The notes under the pieces are model-generated. The model did no database searches, had not been told where the DNA came from, and saw only the letters and a program-made list of their open reading frames with translations. Shown here piece by piece: positions 1 to 5,646 of a stretch of 6,115 nt of DNA; position 1 is the first letter of the stretch, and each line of letters begins with the position of its first letter. Source of the DNA: Caulobacteraceae bacterium UBA6225 (lineage in GTDB: Bacteria > Pseudomonadota > Alphaproteobacteria > Caulobacterales > Caulobacteraceae); the NCBI GenBank assembly GCA_002441055.1, contig DJWR01000091.1, forward strand, positions 1 through 6,115, written 5' to 3'. The position numbers and the translations under genes were made by a program.

Positions 1-40
1 CCTGAATGTCAACGCTTCCTAGCCCATGACTGACCTGGGC

Positions 41-62
41 GATGACTCAAGCCTTGATCATC
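41..62 (-). repeat. imperfect inverted repeat after the miniprotein gene
   Basis: The arms GATGA-C-TCAA and TTGA-TCATC pair around a GCC loop with one bulged C, giving nine base pairs. It begins six bases past the stop codon of the minus-strand miniprotein gene. It could end or protect that transcript's 3' end. There is no U tract on either strand, so an intrinsic terminator is not supported and chance remains possible. Confidence 0.25.
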
Positions 63-68
63 GGGGGC

Positions 69-137
69 TCAGAACACGAAAGCGAGCACGGCGCCGACGA
101 CGACAACCAGACCGACAATATAGATGATCGAGTTCAT
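69..137 (-). CDS. 22-residue single-pass membrane miniprotein, unknown function
   Basis: Reading the minus strand from 137 gives ATG, 21 further codons and TGA. The product begins MNSIIYIVGL and continues as an almost unbroken run of V, A, L, G and F, ending AFVF. Residues 4-22 are enough for one membrane-spanning helix with a short polar N-terminus. A clear ribosome binding site, GGAGAG, lies six bases before the ATG. From general familiarity, very short proteins starting M-N-x-I-I-Y-I-V-G-L-V-V-V recur in alphaproteobacterial genomes as unnamed hypothetical proteins, usually with a few extra C-terminal residues that are absent here. The frame stays open upstream, so a longer start at 218 (50 residues) is possible, but it lacks a comparable ribosome binding site. 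No function is known to me; a role at the inner membrane is inferred from composition only. Confidence 0.6.
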   Translation of the reverse strand: MNSIIYIVGLVVVVGAVLAFVF

Positions 138-468
138 GACATCTCTCCAGGGTTGCATGTGCTTGGAGAACGCCAGCCCGCCCCTGCGGTTCCAACGCGG
201 TCGGGCCGAGGCGGACATGGTGATAGCGCTCGAAGAGAATCCTGGCGGAGCCGCACAGCCAGCGGGGAGACGCCTTCTGGCCGAAGAGAGTGATGGCGGC
301 GCGGAAGGGGCGCGACCTGGCCGGGACCCTGGTGGGGTTCGTCCGCTCTTGGCGAAACGTCACGCGCCCATGCGTACCGGCTCAATCGACGCCCTTACGC
401 TCGGGGCGGACGGCGTTCGCGCCGGCCACAGGAACTGAGAATCGTGGAGCGGACTCTGATTACGCGAA
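138..468. other. 331-base stretch with no convincing gene
   Basis: Several frames are open on both strands, as expected at this GC content, but none gives a protein-like composition: the translations are rich in R, P, G and S with no recognisable motif. The minus strand near 138-160 carries the ribosome binding site and leader of the miniprotein gene. A small hairpin, CGGCG-TTCG-CGCCG, sits at 411-424 without a following T tract. The rest probably holds the unidentified promoter of the miniprotein gene and the 3' edge of a transcript-free spacer. Confidence 0.4.
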
Positions 469-498
469 TTGTCAACGTGTGTGGTCACAACATATGCT
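469..498 (+). promoter_or_regulatory. candidate housekeeping promoter for the small-ORF cluster
   Basis: TTGTCA (469-474, five of six consensus bases) is followed after 18 bases by TATGCT (493-498). An overlapping GCTATC matches part of the Caulobacter -10 consensus GCTANAWC. Transcription would begin near 505, leaving a leader of about 50 bases before the ATG at 554. This is by eye; a second candidate could exist. Confidence 0.4.
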
Positions 499-553
499 AT
501 CTATTGCAAGGCTTGCAGTGGCTAGCTGGGCGGCAAGACGAATGAGCGCGAAC

Positions 554-814
554 ATGAGCTATAAGGTGACAGTCTGCTTTGAACGGCGTGAGGACGGCGG
601 TCTTCGGGCGTGGAGCGACGATCTTCCCGAGCTTGTGCTGTCACACTCCAATCCCGAACGGGTGCTAGAGGACGTCACTCATGCGATCAGGGTGATCTTG
701 GAGGATCGGCTTGGCGCGGCGGTCGAAATTGAGCCTCTGGAGAGCCTGAGCCCCCGCCATGCGAGCCCGGCCGGCTGCGCCGATAGCCGGGAGTTTGCCG
801 CGCGCGCGGCATAA
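554..814 (+). CDS. HicB-like small protein (possible antitoxin-type fold)
   Basis: An 86-residue protein starting MSYKVTVCFERR. Residues 3-55 follow the HicB-like layout: a beta strand with C-F-E-R-R, then D-G-G-L-R-A-W-S-D-D-L-P-E-L-V-L-S, then a helix (NPERVLEDVTHAIRVILEDR). In HicB antitoxins this partly degraded RNase H-like fold binds the HicA toxin. Many alphaproteobacteria also carry solo copies with no known toxin. Residues after about 65 form a low-complexity tail (SPRHASPAGC onward). No DNA-binding C-terminal domain is visible, unlike classical HicB. I chose ATG 554 because GAG lies seven bases upstream and family members start close to this strand. ATG 542 in the same frame would add four residues. 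The stop TAA is followed three bases later by the next ORF, in the same frame. Confidence 0.7.
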   Translation: MSYKVTVCFERREDGGLRAWSDDLPELVLSHSNPERVLEDVTHAIRVILEDRLGAAVEIEPLESLSPRHASPAGCADSREFAARAA

Positions 815-817
815 TCA

Positions 818-1048
818 ATGCTGCGGGGGCGGTTTCTGGAGCGCCAAGTCTGGGAGCCGATGCTTAGGAGCCTGGGGGCCGAGCCCTTGGCGGGAGTTAC
901 CGCCCTGAACACCGCCGAATGGTGGAGGCGCCCCGGAAAGGCCCCATTCACCGTCCCTGTCGAGGACGACGGCCGCTGCGATTTCTGGGCCTTCAGACGC
1001 ATCTATGAAGCCCAGGGCGGACCTCCGCTTTCCAACGGTCAGCACTGA
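818..1048 (+). CDS. hypothetical protein, 76 residues, faint HicA-like layout
   Basis: I do not recognise this protein with confidence. It begins MLRGRFLERQVWEPMLRSLG and has a conserved-looking core A-L-N-T-A-E-W-W-R-R-P-G, then F-T-V-P-V-E-D-D-G-R-C-D-F, then a final helix (FRRIYEAQGG). The order helix, short strand, strand ending V-P-V, helix resembles the HicA toxin fold. However, the catalytic histidine of HicA (in G-S-H) and the second histidine after V-P are both absent, so it would be inactive as an RNase or simply unrelated. Start 818 has no ribosome binding site; it lies three bases past the preceding stop, so coupling to the upstream gene is plausible. ATG 860 (62 residues) has GGGAG close upstream and is a reasonable alternative. 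It is probably co-transcribed with the HicB-like gene. Confidence 0.55.
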   Translation: MLRGRFLERQVWEPMLRSLGAEPLAGVTALNTAEWWRRPGKAPFTVPVEDDGRCDFWAFRRIYEAQGGPPLSNGQH

Positions 1049-1068
1049 GCGAACAGACAGGCCCGCCG

Positions 1069-1263
1069 ATGAGCTACAGGGTCACCTATGAGGTGGATGG
1101 CGTCGAGGGCACCTATCCCTCAGTCAGCCCCAGCAAAGCTGCTCAGCTCGCGAGGCAGCACAGAGACGCAGGCCACGAGCCAGTGAAGATCTTCGATCAC
1201 GGCGGTGGGCGCATCGACCTGCACACACTGGAGCTTGCCGTTCACGGCACAAGCATGGGCTGA
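1069..1263 (+). CDS. hypothetical protein, 64 residues
   Basis: The product starts MSYRVTYEVDGVEGTYPSVS and continues with a helix (SKAAQLARQHRDAGHE), a strand (PVKIFDH) and a glycine turn before IDLHTLE. This strand-strand-helix-strand pattern is that of a compact soluble domain, and the composition is that of a real protein. I do not recognise the family. There is no signal peptide or membrane helix. The ribosome binding site is weak (ACAGG, 8 bases before the ATG). It begins 20 bases after the preceding ORF and likely shares its transcript. The TGA stop is followed in the same frame by the TTG-initiated membrane ORF at 1270. Confidence 0.6.
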   Translation: MSYRVTYEVDGVEGTYPSVSPSKAAQLARQHRDAGHEPVKIFDHGGGRIDLHTLELAVHGTSMG

Positions 1264-1269
1264 GCGCCG

Positions 1270-1446
1270 TTGGAAGACTTGGTTTTTGAACTACTCGGCG
1301 CCGCCATTGGCTTCGCCGTTTTCTTGGGCTTCCCAGTTGCAGCCAGCATCCGCTGGCGGCAACGGCGCAAGTCTTGGCCCGCATGGCCATTCATTGCGGC
1401 TGGAATCTTCGGCGCTGCATCACATCTTGGCCGGATATTCACCTGA
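1270..1446 (+). CDS. two-helix small membrane protein with TTG start
   Basis: This 58-residue ORF has no ATG or GTG start and is easily missed. From TTG 1270 it reads (M)EDLVFELLGAAIGFAVFLGF, giving a first membrane helix at about residues 8-27. A strongly basic loop follows (R-W-R-Q-R-R-K-S, about 28-35), then a second helix (WPAWPFIAAGIFGAASHLG, about 36-54). The basic loop should stay in the cytoplasm by the positive-inside rule, so both ends would face the periplasm. TTG 1279 is an alternative start but would shorten the first helix. No good ribosome binding site is visible, so translation may depend on termination of the previous gene, whose TGA lies in the same frame six bases upstream. 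The family is not recognised. The overlapping plus-frame ORF at 1205-1492 has an unnatural composition and is taken as a shadow. Confidence 0.55.
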   Translation: MEDLVFELLGAAIGFAVFLGFPVAASIRWRQRRKSWPAWPFIAAGIFGAASHLGRIFT

Positions 1447-1636
1447 TGTGGAACTCTCCTTGGTCCAGCGCGAACGCCGCTCGCACCTCTAGCCGCCGCC
1501 CTCGCGAGCGCGCAATTGTCCCCCATACCGCCGACGCGCGACCCTGAGTCGCTCGCTTGCGCGCTGCTTATCCAGACGCAGAGCCGCGACCGGCGGCCCT
1601 GAGGCCAAACCGGAAGCGATTGATATTACTGGGGAA

Positions 1637-1712
1637 TGGTGGAGCCGAGCGGAATCGAACCGCTGACCTCCTCATTGCGAACGAGGCGCTCTACCAACTG
1701 AGCTACGGCCCC
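1637..1712 (-). tRNA. tRNA-Ala (anticodon CGC, reads GCG)
   Basis: A complete 76-base cloverleaf including the encoded CCA end. The acceptor stem pairs GGGGCCG with CGGCTCC and contains G3:U70, the main identity element for alanyl-tRNA synthetase. The D arm is GCTC/GAGC with an eight-base loop carrying the GG pair. The anticodon arm is CCTCG/TGAGG around TTCGCAA, so positions 34-36 are CGC (complement of 1677-1679). The T arm is AGCGG/CCGCT around TTCGATT. The stem pair next to the anticodon loop is a G:U wobble (31:39). A strong promoter lies directly upstream. No clear terminator is seen on its 3' side, 1447-1636, where I also see no gene. Confidence 0.97.
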
Positions 1713-1724
1713 CAGGAAGGCGCG

Positions 1725-1753
1725 GAGTTAGGCGTGCGGCGGAATTCTGTCAA
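1725..1753 (-). promoter_or_regulatory. promoter of the tRNA-Ala gene
   Basis: On the minus strand a perfect -35, TTGACA (1753-1748), is followed after exactly 17 bases by TAACTC (1730-1725). TAACTC fits part of the Caulobacter -10 consensus GCTANAWC. Transcription should begin near 1718, about six bases before the mature tRNA 5' end. Confidence 0.75.
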
Positions 1754-1784
1754 GCGGCTCAAAGGTTCAGGGCGCAGCGCCGCC

Positions 1785-1814
1785 TTGTCAGGGGGGAGGC
1801 CCCGCGGCTAGAAC
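1785..1814 (+). promoter_or_regulatory. candidate promoter for the yggT operon
   Basis: TTGTCA (1785-1790) is followed by GCTAGAAC (1807-1814), a perfect match to the Caulobacter housekeeping -10 consensus GCTANAWC. Counted as E. coli hexamers, the spacing between TTGTCA and TAGAAC is 18 bases. The start point would be near 1821, about 22 bases before the YggT start codon. It stands back to back with the tRNA promoter, with about 30 bases between the two -35 elements. Confidence 0.55.
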
Positions 1815-1842
1815 CGGGGCTTAAGTCAGATCGGGATCCCCC

Positions 1843-2157
1843 ATGGCCGCCATCCTTGAGTTCGTCTTCTTCATTATTGGGGCGATCCTCCAGCTCTTGA
1901 TCTACGCGATCATCATCAACGCGATCCTGTCGTGGCTGGTGGCCTTCGACGTGATCAACCTCCGCAACCAGTTCGTCTACAATATCGCCCGGGCGCTTGA
2001 GGCGATCACAGCGCCCGTGATGCGCCCGGTGCAGCGGATCATCCCGCCCCTGGGCGGCGTCGACATCAGCCCGATCATCGTCATCCTCGTGCTGATCGGC
2101 CTGAAGGACATCCTGCTGCCGGCGCTCTATCGCGCCCTGGTCACTCCGCTCATCTGA
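1843..2157 (+). CDS. YggT-family integral membrane protein
   Basis: A 104-residue inner-membrane protein. The first hydrophobic span (about 4-34) is long and may form a helix with a re-entrant or tilted segment. A middle amphipathic region carries the family signature T-A-P-V-M-R-P-V-Q-R-I-I-P-P-L-G-G-V-D-I-S-P (56-77), followed by a second span (about 77-97). The Pro-rich turn, G-G-x-D and S-P are the diagnostic residues of the YggT family. The length fits single-unit family members in alphaproteobacteria; E. coli YggT is a doubled version. The biochemical role is not established; links to osmotic or potassium physiology and, in plastids and cyanobacteria, to membrane or division processes have been reported for relatives. 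It is first in an operon, ten bases ahead of its usual partner DUF167. The ribosome binding site is weak (GGGAT before a C run). Confidence 0.92.
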   Translation: MAAILEFVFFIIGAILQLLIYAIIINAILSWLVAFDVINLRNQFVYNIARALEAITAPVMRPVQRIIPPLGGVDISPIIVILVLIGLKDILLPALYRALVTPLI

Positions 2158-2167
2158 GCTCGCCGGG

Positions 2168-2446
2168 ATGCGTCTGGCCGTGCGGCTGACGCCCAAGGGC
2201 GGACGAGACGGCGCCGACGGCTGGGGCCAGGATGCTGAGGGCCGGGCCTATCTGAAGGTTCGGGTTTCCGCGCCCCCCGTGGACGGGGCGGCCAACGCCG
2301 CCCTCATCGCCTTTCTGGCCAAGGCGCTGCGGCGACCCCGGTCCAGCATCAGCCTCGTCTCGGGCGAGACCGCGCGGCTGAAGCTGGTCGAAATCGCCGA
2401 TCTGGGGGATGAAGAGATCGCCCGCGCCTTCGGATCGCCACCTTGA
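2168..2446 (+). CDS. DUF167 (YggU-family) protein
   Basis: A 92-residue soluble protein matching the DUF167 pattern throughout. It has an early strand V-R-L-T-P-K-G-G-R (5-13), L-K-V-R-V (29-33), the hallmark A-P-P-V-D-G-A-A-N-A-A-L (35-46), then a helix F-L-A-K-A-L. The closing motif is V-S-G-E-T-A-R-L-K (64-72). The family is widespread in bacteria and eukaryotes and has known structures but no settled function. Its position directly behind YggT repeats the E. coli yggT-yggU order, suggesting linked roles. The start is ATG 2168, ten bases after the preceding stop; GGG adjoins the ATG and no optimal Shine-Dalgarno is present, so translational coupling is likely. Confidence 0.95.
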   Translation: MRLAVRLTPKGGRDGADGWGQDAEGRAYLKVRVSAPPVDGAANAALIAFLAKALRRPRSSISLVSGETARLKLVEIADLGDEEIARAFGSPP

Positions 2447-2478
2447 GGCGTGCTGATGGGCCGCCCCTGGAGACACCC

Positions 2479-2994
2479 ATGCCGAGATCCCTGCGCCTTC
2501 TGGTACCCGTCCTCCTCGTCCTGACGCTCAGCGCCTGCGCCGGCGGCGCCCAGCGGCTGGATGCGGCCGGCGACGTGCACACCCTGCTCACCGCCATTCG
2601 CGATGGCGACGAGGCGACCTTTGATCGCCATGTGGACCGCCAGGCCCTGCGGGCTCAGATCGAGGCGCGTATCGCCGCCGAGACCGCCCGCGCCGGGGGC
2701 AATGACGAGATGCGGGCGCTGGGCGCCCTGCTGGGCCCCGCCATCGCCAAGGCCGCCAGCGAGCAGCTGGTCCGCCCGCAGGTGTTCCGGGGGGTGGCCG
2801 AATATTACGGCTATGACGCCGCCCAGCCCCTGCCCGGGCGGGTGGCCATCGCCGGATCGCTCAAGGCTCTGGACGACGGACGGGTCTGCGCCACCCGGGA
2901 GAAGGACGGCCCCTGTCTGCTGATCTTCACCCAGACTGAGGGGGTCTGGCGGCTGTCGGGGTTCGAGGGCGAGATCGACATGCTGCGTCGCTGA
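2479..2994 (+). CDS. DUF2939-like lipoprotein
   Basis: A 171-residue protein with a lipoprotein signal: M-P-R-S-L-R, a hydrophobic core L-L-V-P-V-L-L-V-L-T, then the lipobox L-S-A-C with Cys20 as the lipidated residue. Residue 21 is Ala, so outer-membrane sorting is expected rather than retention by Asp. The mature part resembles DUF2939: A-I-R-D-G-D-E-A-T-F-D-R-H-V-D followed by a helix L-R-A-Q-I-E-A-R-I, a G-A-L-L-G-P-A-I segment, and a final beta-rich half ending W-R-L-S-G-F-E-G-E-I. Two cysteines in the last third (in V-C-A-T and P-C-L-L) could form a disulfide. I chose ATG 2479 because GGAGAC lies six bases upstream. An alternative TTG at 2443 overlaps the DUF167 stop but would spoil the signal peptide. 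Function unknown. Confidence 0.85.
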   Translation: MPRSLRLLVPVLLVLTLSACAGGAQRLDAAGDVHTLLTAIRDGDEATFDRHVDRQALRAQIEARIAAETARAGGNDEMRALGALLGPAIAKAASEQLVRPQVFRGVAEYYGYDAAQPLPGRVAIAGSLKALDDGRVCATREKDGPCLLIFTQTEGVWRLSGFEGEIDMLRR

Positions 2995-3029
2995 GCTAGT
3001 CTCCCTTCGACGGGCGGGGGACAGGCGAC

Positions 3030-3818
<789 letters not shown>

Positions 3819-3841
3819 GCGCCCTGGCGAGTCCCGCGGCC

Positions 3842-3865
3842 CAGGCCTAGACTTCCCGGGGCCTG
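3842..3865 (+). terminator. weak hairpin after the hydrolase gene
   Basis: CAGGCC (3842-3847) pairs perfectly with GGCCTG (3860-3865) around a 12-base loop. A competing fold pairs CCTGG (3823-3827) with CCAGG (3841-3845). No T run follows, so any termination would be weak or factor-dependent. The position, between two apparent operons, is what makes it worth listing. Confidence 0.25.
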
Positions 3866-3876
3866 ACCACTAGAAG
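3848..3876 (+). promoter_or_regulatory. candidate promoter for rbfA-truB-rpsO
   Basis: TAGACT (3848-3853, four of six -35 bases) and TAGAAG (3871-3876, four of six -10 bases) are separated by exactly 17 bases; ACTAGAAG also resembles GCTANAWC. The start point would be near 3883, leaving a leader of about 58 bases before rbfA. It overlaps the hairpin at 3842-3865, so the two interpretations compete. Confidence 0.35.
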
Positions 3877-3940
3877 CGCGCCCTTCCCTGCGCCGGGCGT
3901 TCGAGCCGCCGGCCAGGCCAGATCCTGCGAGAGCCTCGCC

Positions 3941-4384
3941 ATGAAACGCCGTCCCCCCTCCCGCACGCCGGCTTCGCGCACGCCCGGCGCCCGTCCCGCC
4001 CTTCGCGGTCCCAGCCAGCGCCAGCTGCGGGCCGGCGAGCTGGTCCGCCACGCCCTGGTGGAGATCCTGCGGGAAGAAGACCTGGACGACCCGGCCCTGG
4101 CCGGCGATCCTGTCACCATCACCGAGGTGCGGATGAGCCCCGACCTGCGCCACGCGGTCTGCTTCATCCAGCCCCTGGGCGGGGAGAACGCCACCGAAGT
4201 GGTGGCGGCCATGAACCGGGCGTCCAAATTCTTCCGCGGGCGTCTCGGCCGGATGATCGATCTGCGGGCCACGCCTGAGCTGAAATTCCTGCACGATGAG
4301 ACCTTCGACGCCGCCGATCAGATGAGCCGGCTGTTCGACGATCCCAAGGTCCGCCAGGACCTCGACGCCCCCGAAGAGGACTGA
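3941..4384 (+). CDS. rbfA: 30S ribosome-binding factor RbfA
   Basis: A 147-residue ribosome maturation factor that binds the 30S subunit near the 5' end helix of 16S rRNA during late assembly and cold adaptation. The single KH-like domain runs from about residue 25 to 125: S-Q-R-Q-L-R-A-G-E-L-V-R-H-A-L (25-39), then the conserved strand I-T-E-V-R-M-S-P-D-L-R-H-A (60-72) and V-C-F-I-Q-P-L-G-G. The helix with F-F-R-G-R-L-G-R and the final strand P-E-L-K-F-L-H-D complete the fold. It is longer than E. coli RbfA (133) because of an R/P/S/A-rich N-terminal tail of about 24 residues, which is likely disordered. The start ATG 3941 has GAGAG nearby. It is five bases ahead of truB, so the two are translated from one mRNA. 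Confidence 0.96.
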   Translation: MKRRPPSRTPASRTPGARPALRGPSQRQLRAGELVRHALVEILREEDLDDPALAGDPVTITEVRMSPDLRHAVCFIQPLGGENATEVVAAMNRASKFFRGRLGRMIDLRATPELKFLHDETFDAADQMSRLFDDPKVRQDLDAPEED

Positions 4385-4389
4385 GAACC

Positions 4390-5322
4390 ATGGGCCGTCG
4401 GCGCAAGGGAGAGGCGGTGTCCGGCTGGATCTGCCTGGACAAGCCCTATGACCTCACCTCCACCCAGGCGGTGGGCAAGGTCCGCAGGATCTTCAACGCC
4501 CAGAAGGCCGGCCACGCCGGGACGCTGGACCCTCTGGCCACCGGCGTCCTGCCCCTGGCGCTGGGCGAGGCCACCAAGACGGTCGCCTATATGGTCGAGG
4601 CCGATAAGGGCTACCGGTTCACCATCTGCTGGGGTGCGTCGACCACCACGCTGGACCGGGAAGGCGAGATCACCGCCCGCTCCGACGTCCGCCCGACGCC
4701 CGATCAGGTCAAGGCCGTGCTGCACGAGTTCGAGGGCGAGGTGATGCAGGTCCCGCCCATCTATTCGGCCATCAAGGTGGACGGGGAGCGGGCCTATGAC
4801 CTGGCGAGGGCCGGCGAAGAGGTGGAGCTGAAGGCGCGCCCCGTCATGATCCATGGCCTGGCGGTAGGCGAAACCCCCGACGCCGACCACATCGAGCTGA
4901 TCATGGACTGCGGCAAGGGCGCCTATGTGCGCTCGGTGGTCCGCGATCTGGCCCTGCGGCTGGGGGCTGAGGCCCATGTGAGCGCCCTGCGGCGCACCCG
5001 GGTCGGCGCCTTCACCGAGGCCCGGGCGATCGGGCTGGATTTACTTGAGGAATTGGGGCATAAGGCCCGACAGTCGGAGGCATTGCTTCCGGTCGAGACC
5101 GCGCTGGACGACATCCCGGCGTTGGCCGTGACCGACGAAGACGCCTTCAGACTTAAGCAGGGACGGTCGATCGTTCTCGTTCCCCGACAGGTCGAAACCT
5201 TGAGAGCCGGGCTTGCGCCGGGCGCTCGAACCGTTTCGGCCATGTGTCGTGGCGTGATGGTGGCCCTCTGCGAGATGCGCGCCGGCAAGCTCGAGCCGTC
5301 CCGTGTCTTTCATCTCGAATAG
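4390..5322 (+). CDS. truB: tRNA pseudouridine(55) synthase TruB
   Basis: A 310-residue enzyme that isomerises uridine 55 in the T loop of most tRNAs. Motifs appear in order: L-D-K-P-Y-D-L-T-S (16-24); G-H-A-G-T-L-D-P-L-A-T-G-V-L (41-54) with catalytic Asp47; P-P-I-Y-S-A-I-K-V-D-G; and G-A-Y-V-R-S-V-V-R-D-L with the conserved arginine contacting the active site. The length is normal for proteobacterial TruB. The C-terminal segment after about residue 217 is the variable RNA-binding part. Odd point: leucines 1-217 are coded almost only by CTG, whereas from TTA at codon 218 onward TTG, CTT, CTC and two AGA codons appear. The ribosome binding site, GAGGA, lies within the end of rbfA. rpsO follows after 14 bases. 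Confidence 0.98.
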   Translation: MGRRRKGEAVSGWICLDKPYDLTSTQAVGKVRRIFNAQKAGHAGTLDPLATGVLPLALGEATKTVAYMVEADKGYRFTICWGASTTTLDREGEITARSDVRPTPDQVKAVLHEFEGEVMQVPPIYSAIKVDGERAYDLARAGEEVELKARPVMIHGLAVGETPDADHIELIMDCGKGAYVRSVVRDLALRLGAEAHVSALRRTRVGAFTEARAIGLDLLEELGHKARQSEALLPVETALDDIPALAVTDEDAFRLKQGRSIVLVPRQVETLRAGLAPGARTVSAMCRGVMVALCEMRAGKLEPSRVFHLE

Positions 5323-5336
5323 AGCGGAGATGCACG

Positions 5337-5606
5337 ATGTCGATTACCCCGGACCGCAAGGCCGAACTCATCAAGACCCACGCCCGTAGCGAGGGTGACA
5401 CCGGAAGCGCCGAAGTGCAGGTCGCGATCCTGACTGAACGGATCGTCAACCTCACCGAGCACTTCAAGACCCACAAGAAGGACAACCATTCGCGCCGGGG
5501 CCTGCTCAAGCTCGTCTCCCAGCGCCGGTCGCTCCTCGATCACCTGAAGAAGTCGGAAGCCGACCGTTATCAGGCGCTCATCGAGGTGCTCGGCCTGCGC
5601 CGCTAG
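5337..5606 (+). CDS. rpsO: 30S ribosomal protein S15
   Basis: An 89-residue primary 16S rRNA-binding protein that nucleates the central domain of the 30S subunit and forms a bridge to 23S rRNA. The sequence is canonical S15: four helices, with T-G-S-A-E-V-Q-V (22-29), H42, D49, N-H-S-R-R-G-L (50-56) and S-Q-R-R-S-L-L-D (61-68) forming the rRNA-contacting surface. The ending A-L-I-E-V-L-G-L-R-R is also typical. The start is ATG 5337, with GCGGAGA seven bases upstream; the frame is open further back to 5244, but that extension lies in truB and is not S15-like. The leader between truB and rpsO is only 14 bases. A strong hairpin ends the gene ten bases downstream. Confidence 0.98.
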   Translation: MSITPDRKAELIKTHARSEGDTGSAEVQVAILTERIVNLTEHFKTHKKDNHSRRGLLKLVSQRRSLLDHLKKSEADRYQALIEVLGLRR

Positions 5607-5615
5607 GAAGTTCAG

Positions 5616-5637
5616 CGCCCCCGCGAAAGCGGGGGCG
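5616..5637 (+). terminator. strong GC hairpin after rpsO
   Basis: CGCCCCCGC pairs perfectly with GCGGGGGCG: nine base pairs closed by a GAAA (GNRA) tetraloop. It starts ten bases after the rpsO stop. The following bases (TCGCATATG) lack a T tract, so it may be a partial terminator, an RNase-resistant 3' end, or a processing boundary between rpsO and pnp mRNA. Confidence 0.65.
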
Positions 5638-5646
5638 TCGCATATG

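Noticed and set aside
7..12. TTGACA on the minus strand near the left edge, a possible -35 element
   Set aside because: The matching -10 would fall outside the window, so it cannot be judged.
124..438. Overlapping open frames on both strands (plus 124-438, minus 58-363, minus 134-385)
   Set aside because: Compositions are R/P/G/S-rich without motifs or good ribosome binding sites; all look like chance open frames.
917..927. 11-base match (GAATGGTGGAG) to the tRNA-Ala 3' end at 1634-1644, a possible attachment-site repeat
   Set aside because: It is too short, breaks at the next base, and falls in the codons for A-E-W-W-R of the 818-1048 ORF, so chance is the simpler explanation.
554..1085. 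Similar first 17 bases of the ORFs at 554 and 1069 (three differences), suggesting duplication
   Set aside because: Similarity ends after about six codons and the proteins then differ entirely; a shared M-S-Y-K/R-V-T start is likely coincidence.
1557..1811. 84-codon plus-strand ORF containing A-E-R-N-R-T-A-D-L-L
   Set aside because: It is the antisense of the tRNA-Ala gene. This peptide pattern is a familiar false protein produced by translating the complement of a tRNA.
4318..4977. 219-codon minus-strand ORF opposite rbfA and truB
   Set aside because: It lies antisense to conserved TruB motifs and has an unnatural H/G/Q/D-rich composition.
5244..5336. Longer rpsO start at 5244
   Set aside because: The extension overlaps truB and is unlike S15, whose conserved N-terminus begins exactly at ATG 5337 with a ribosome binding site.
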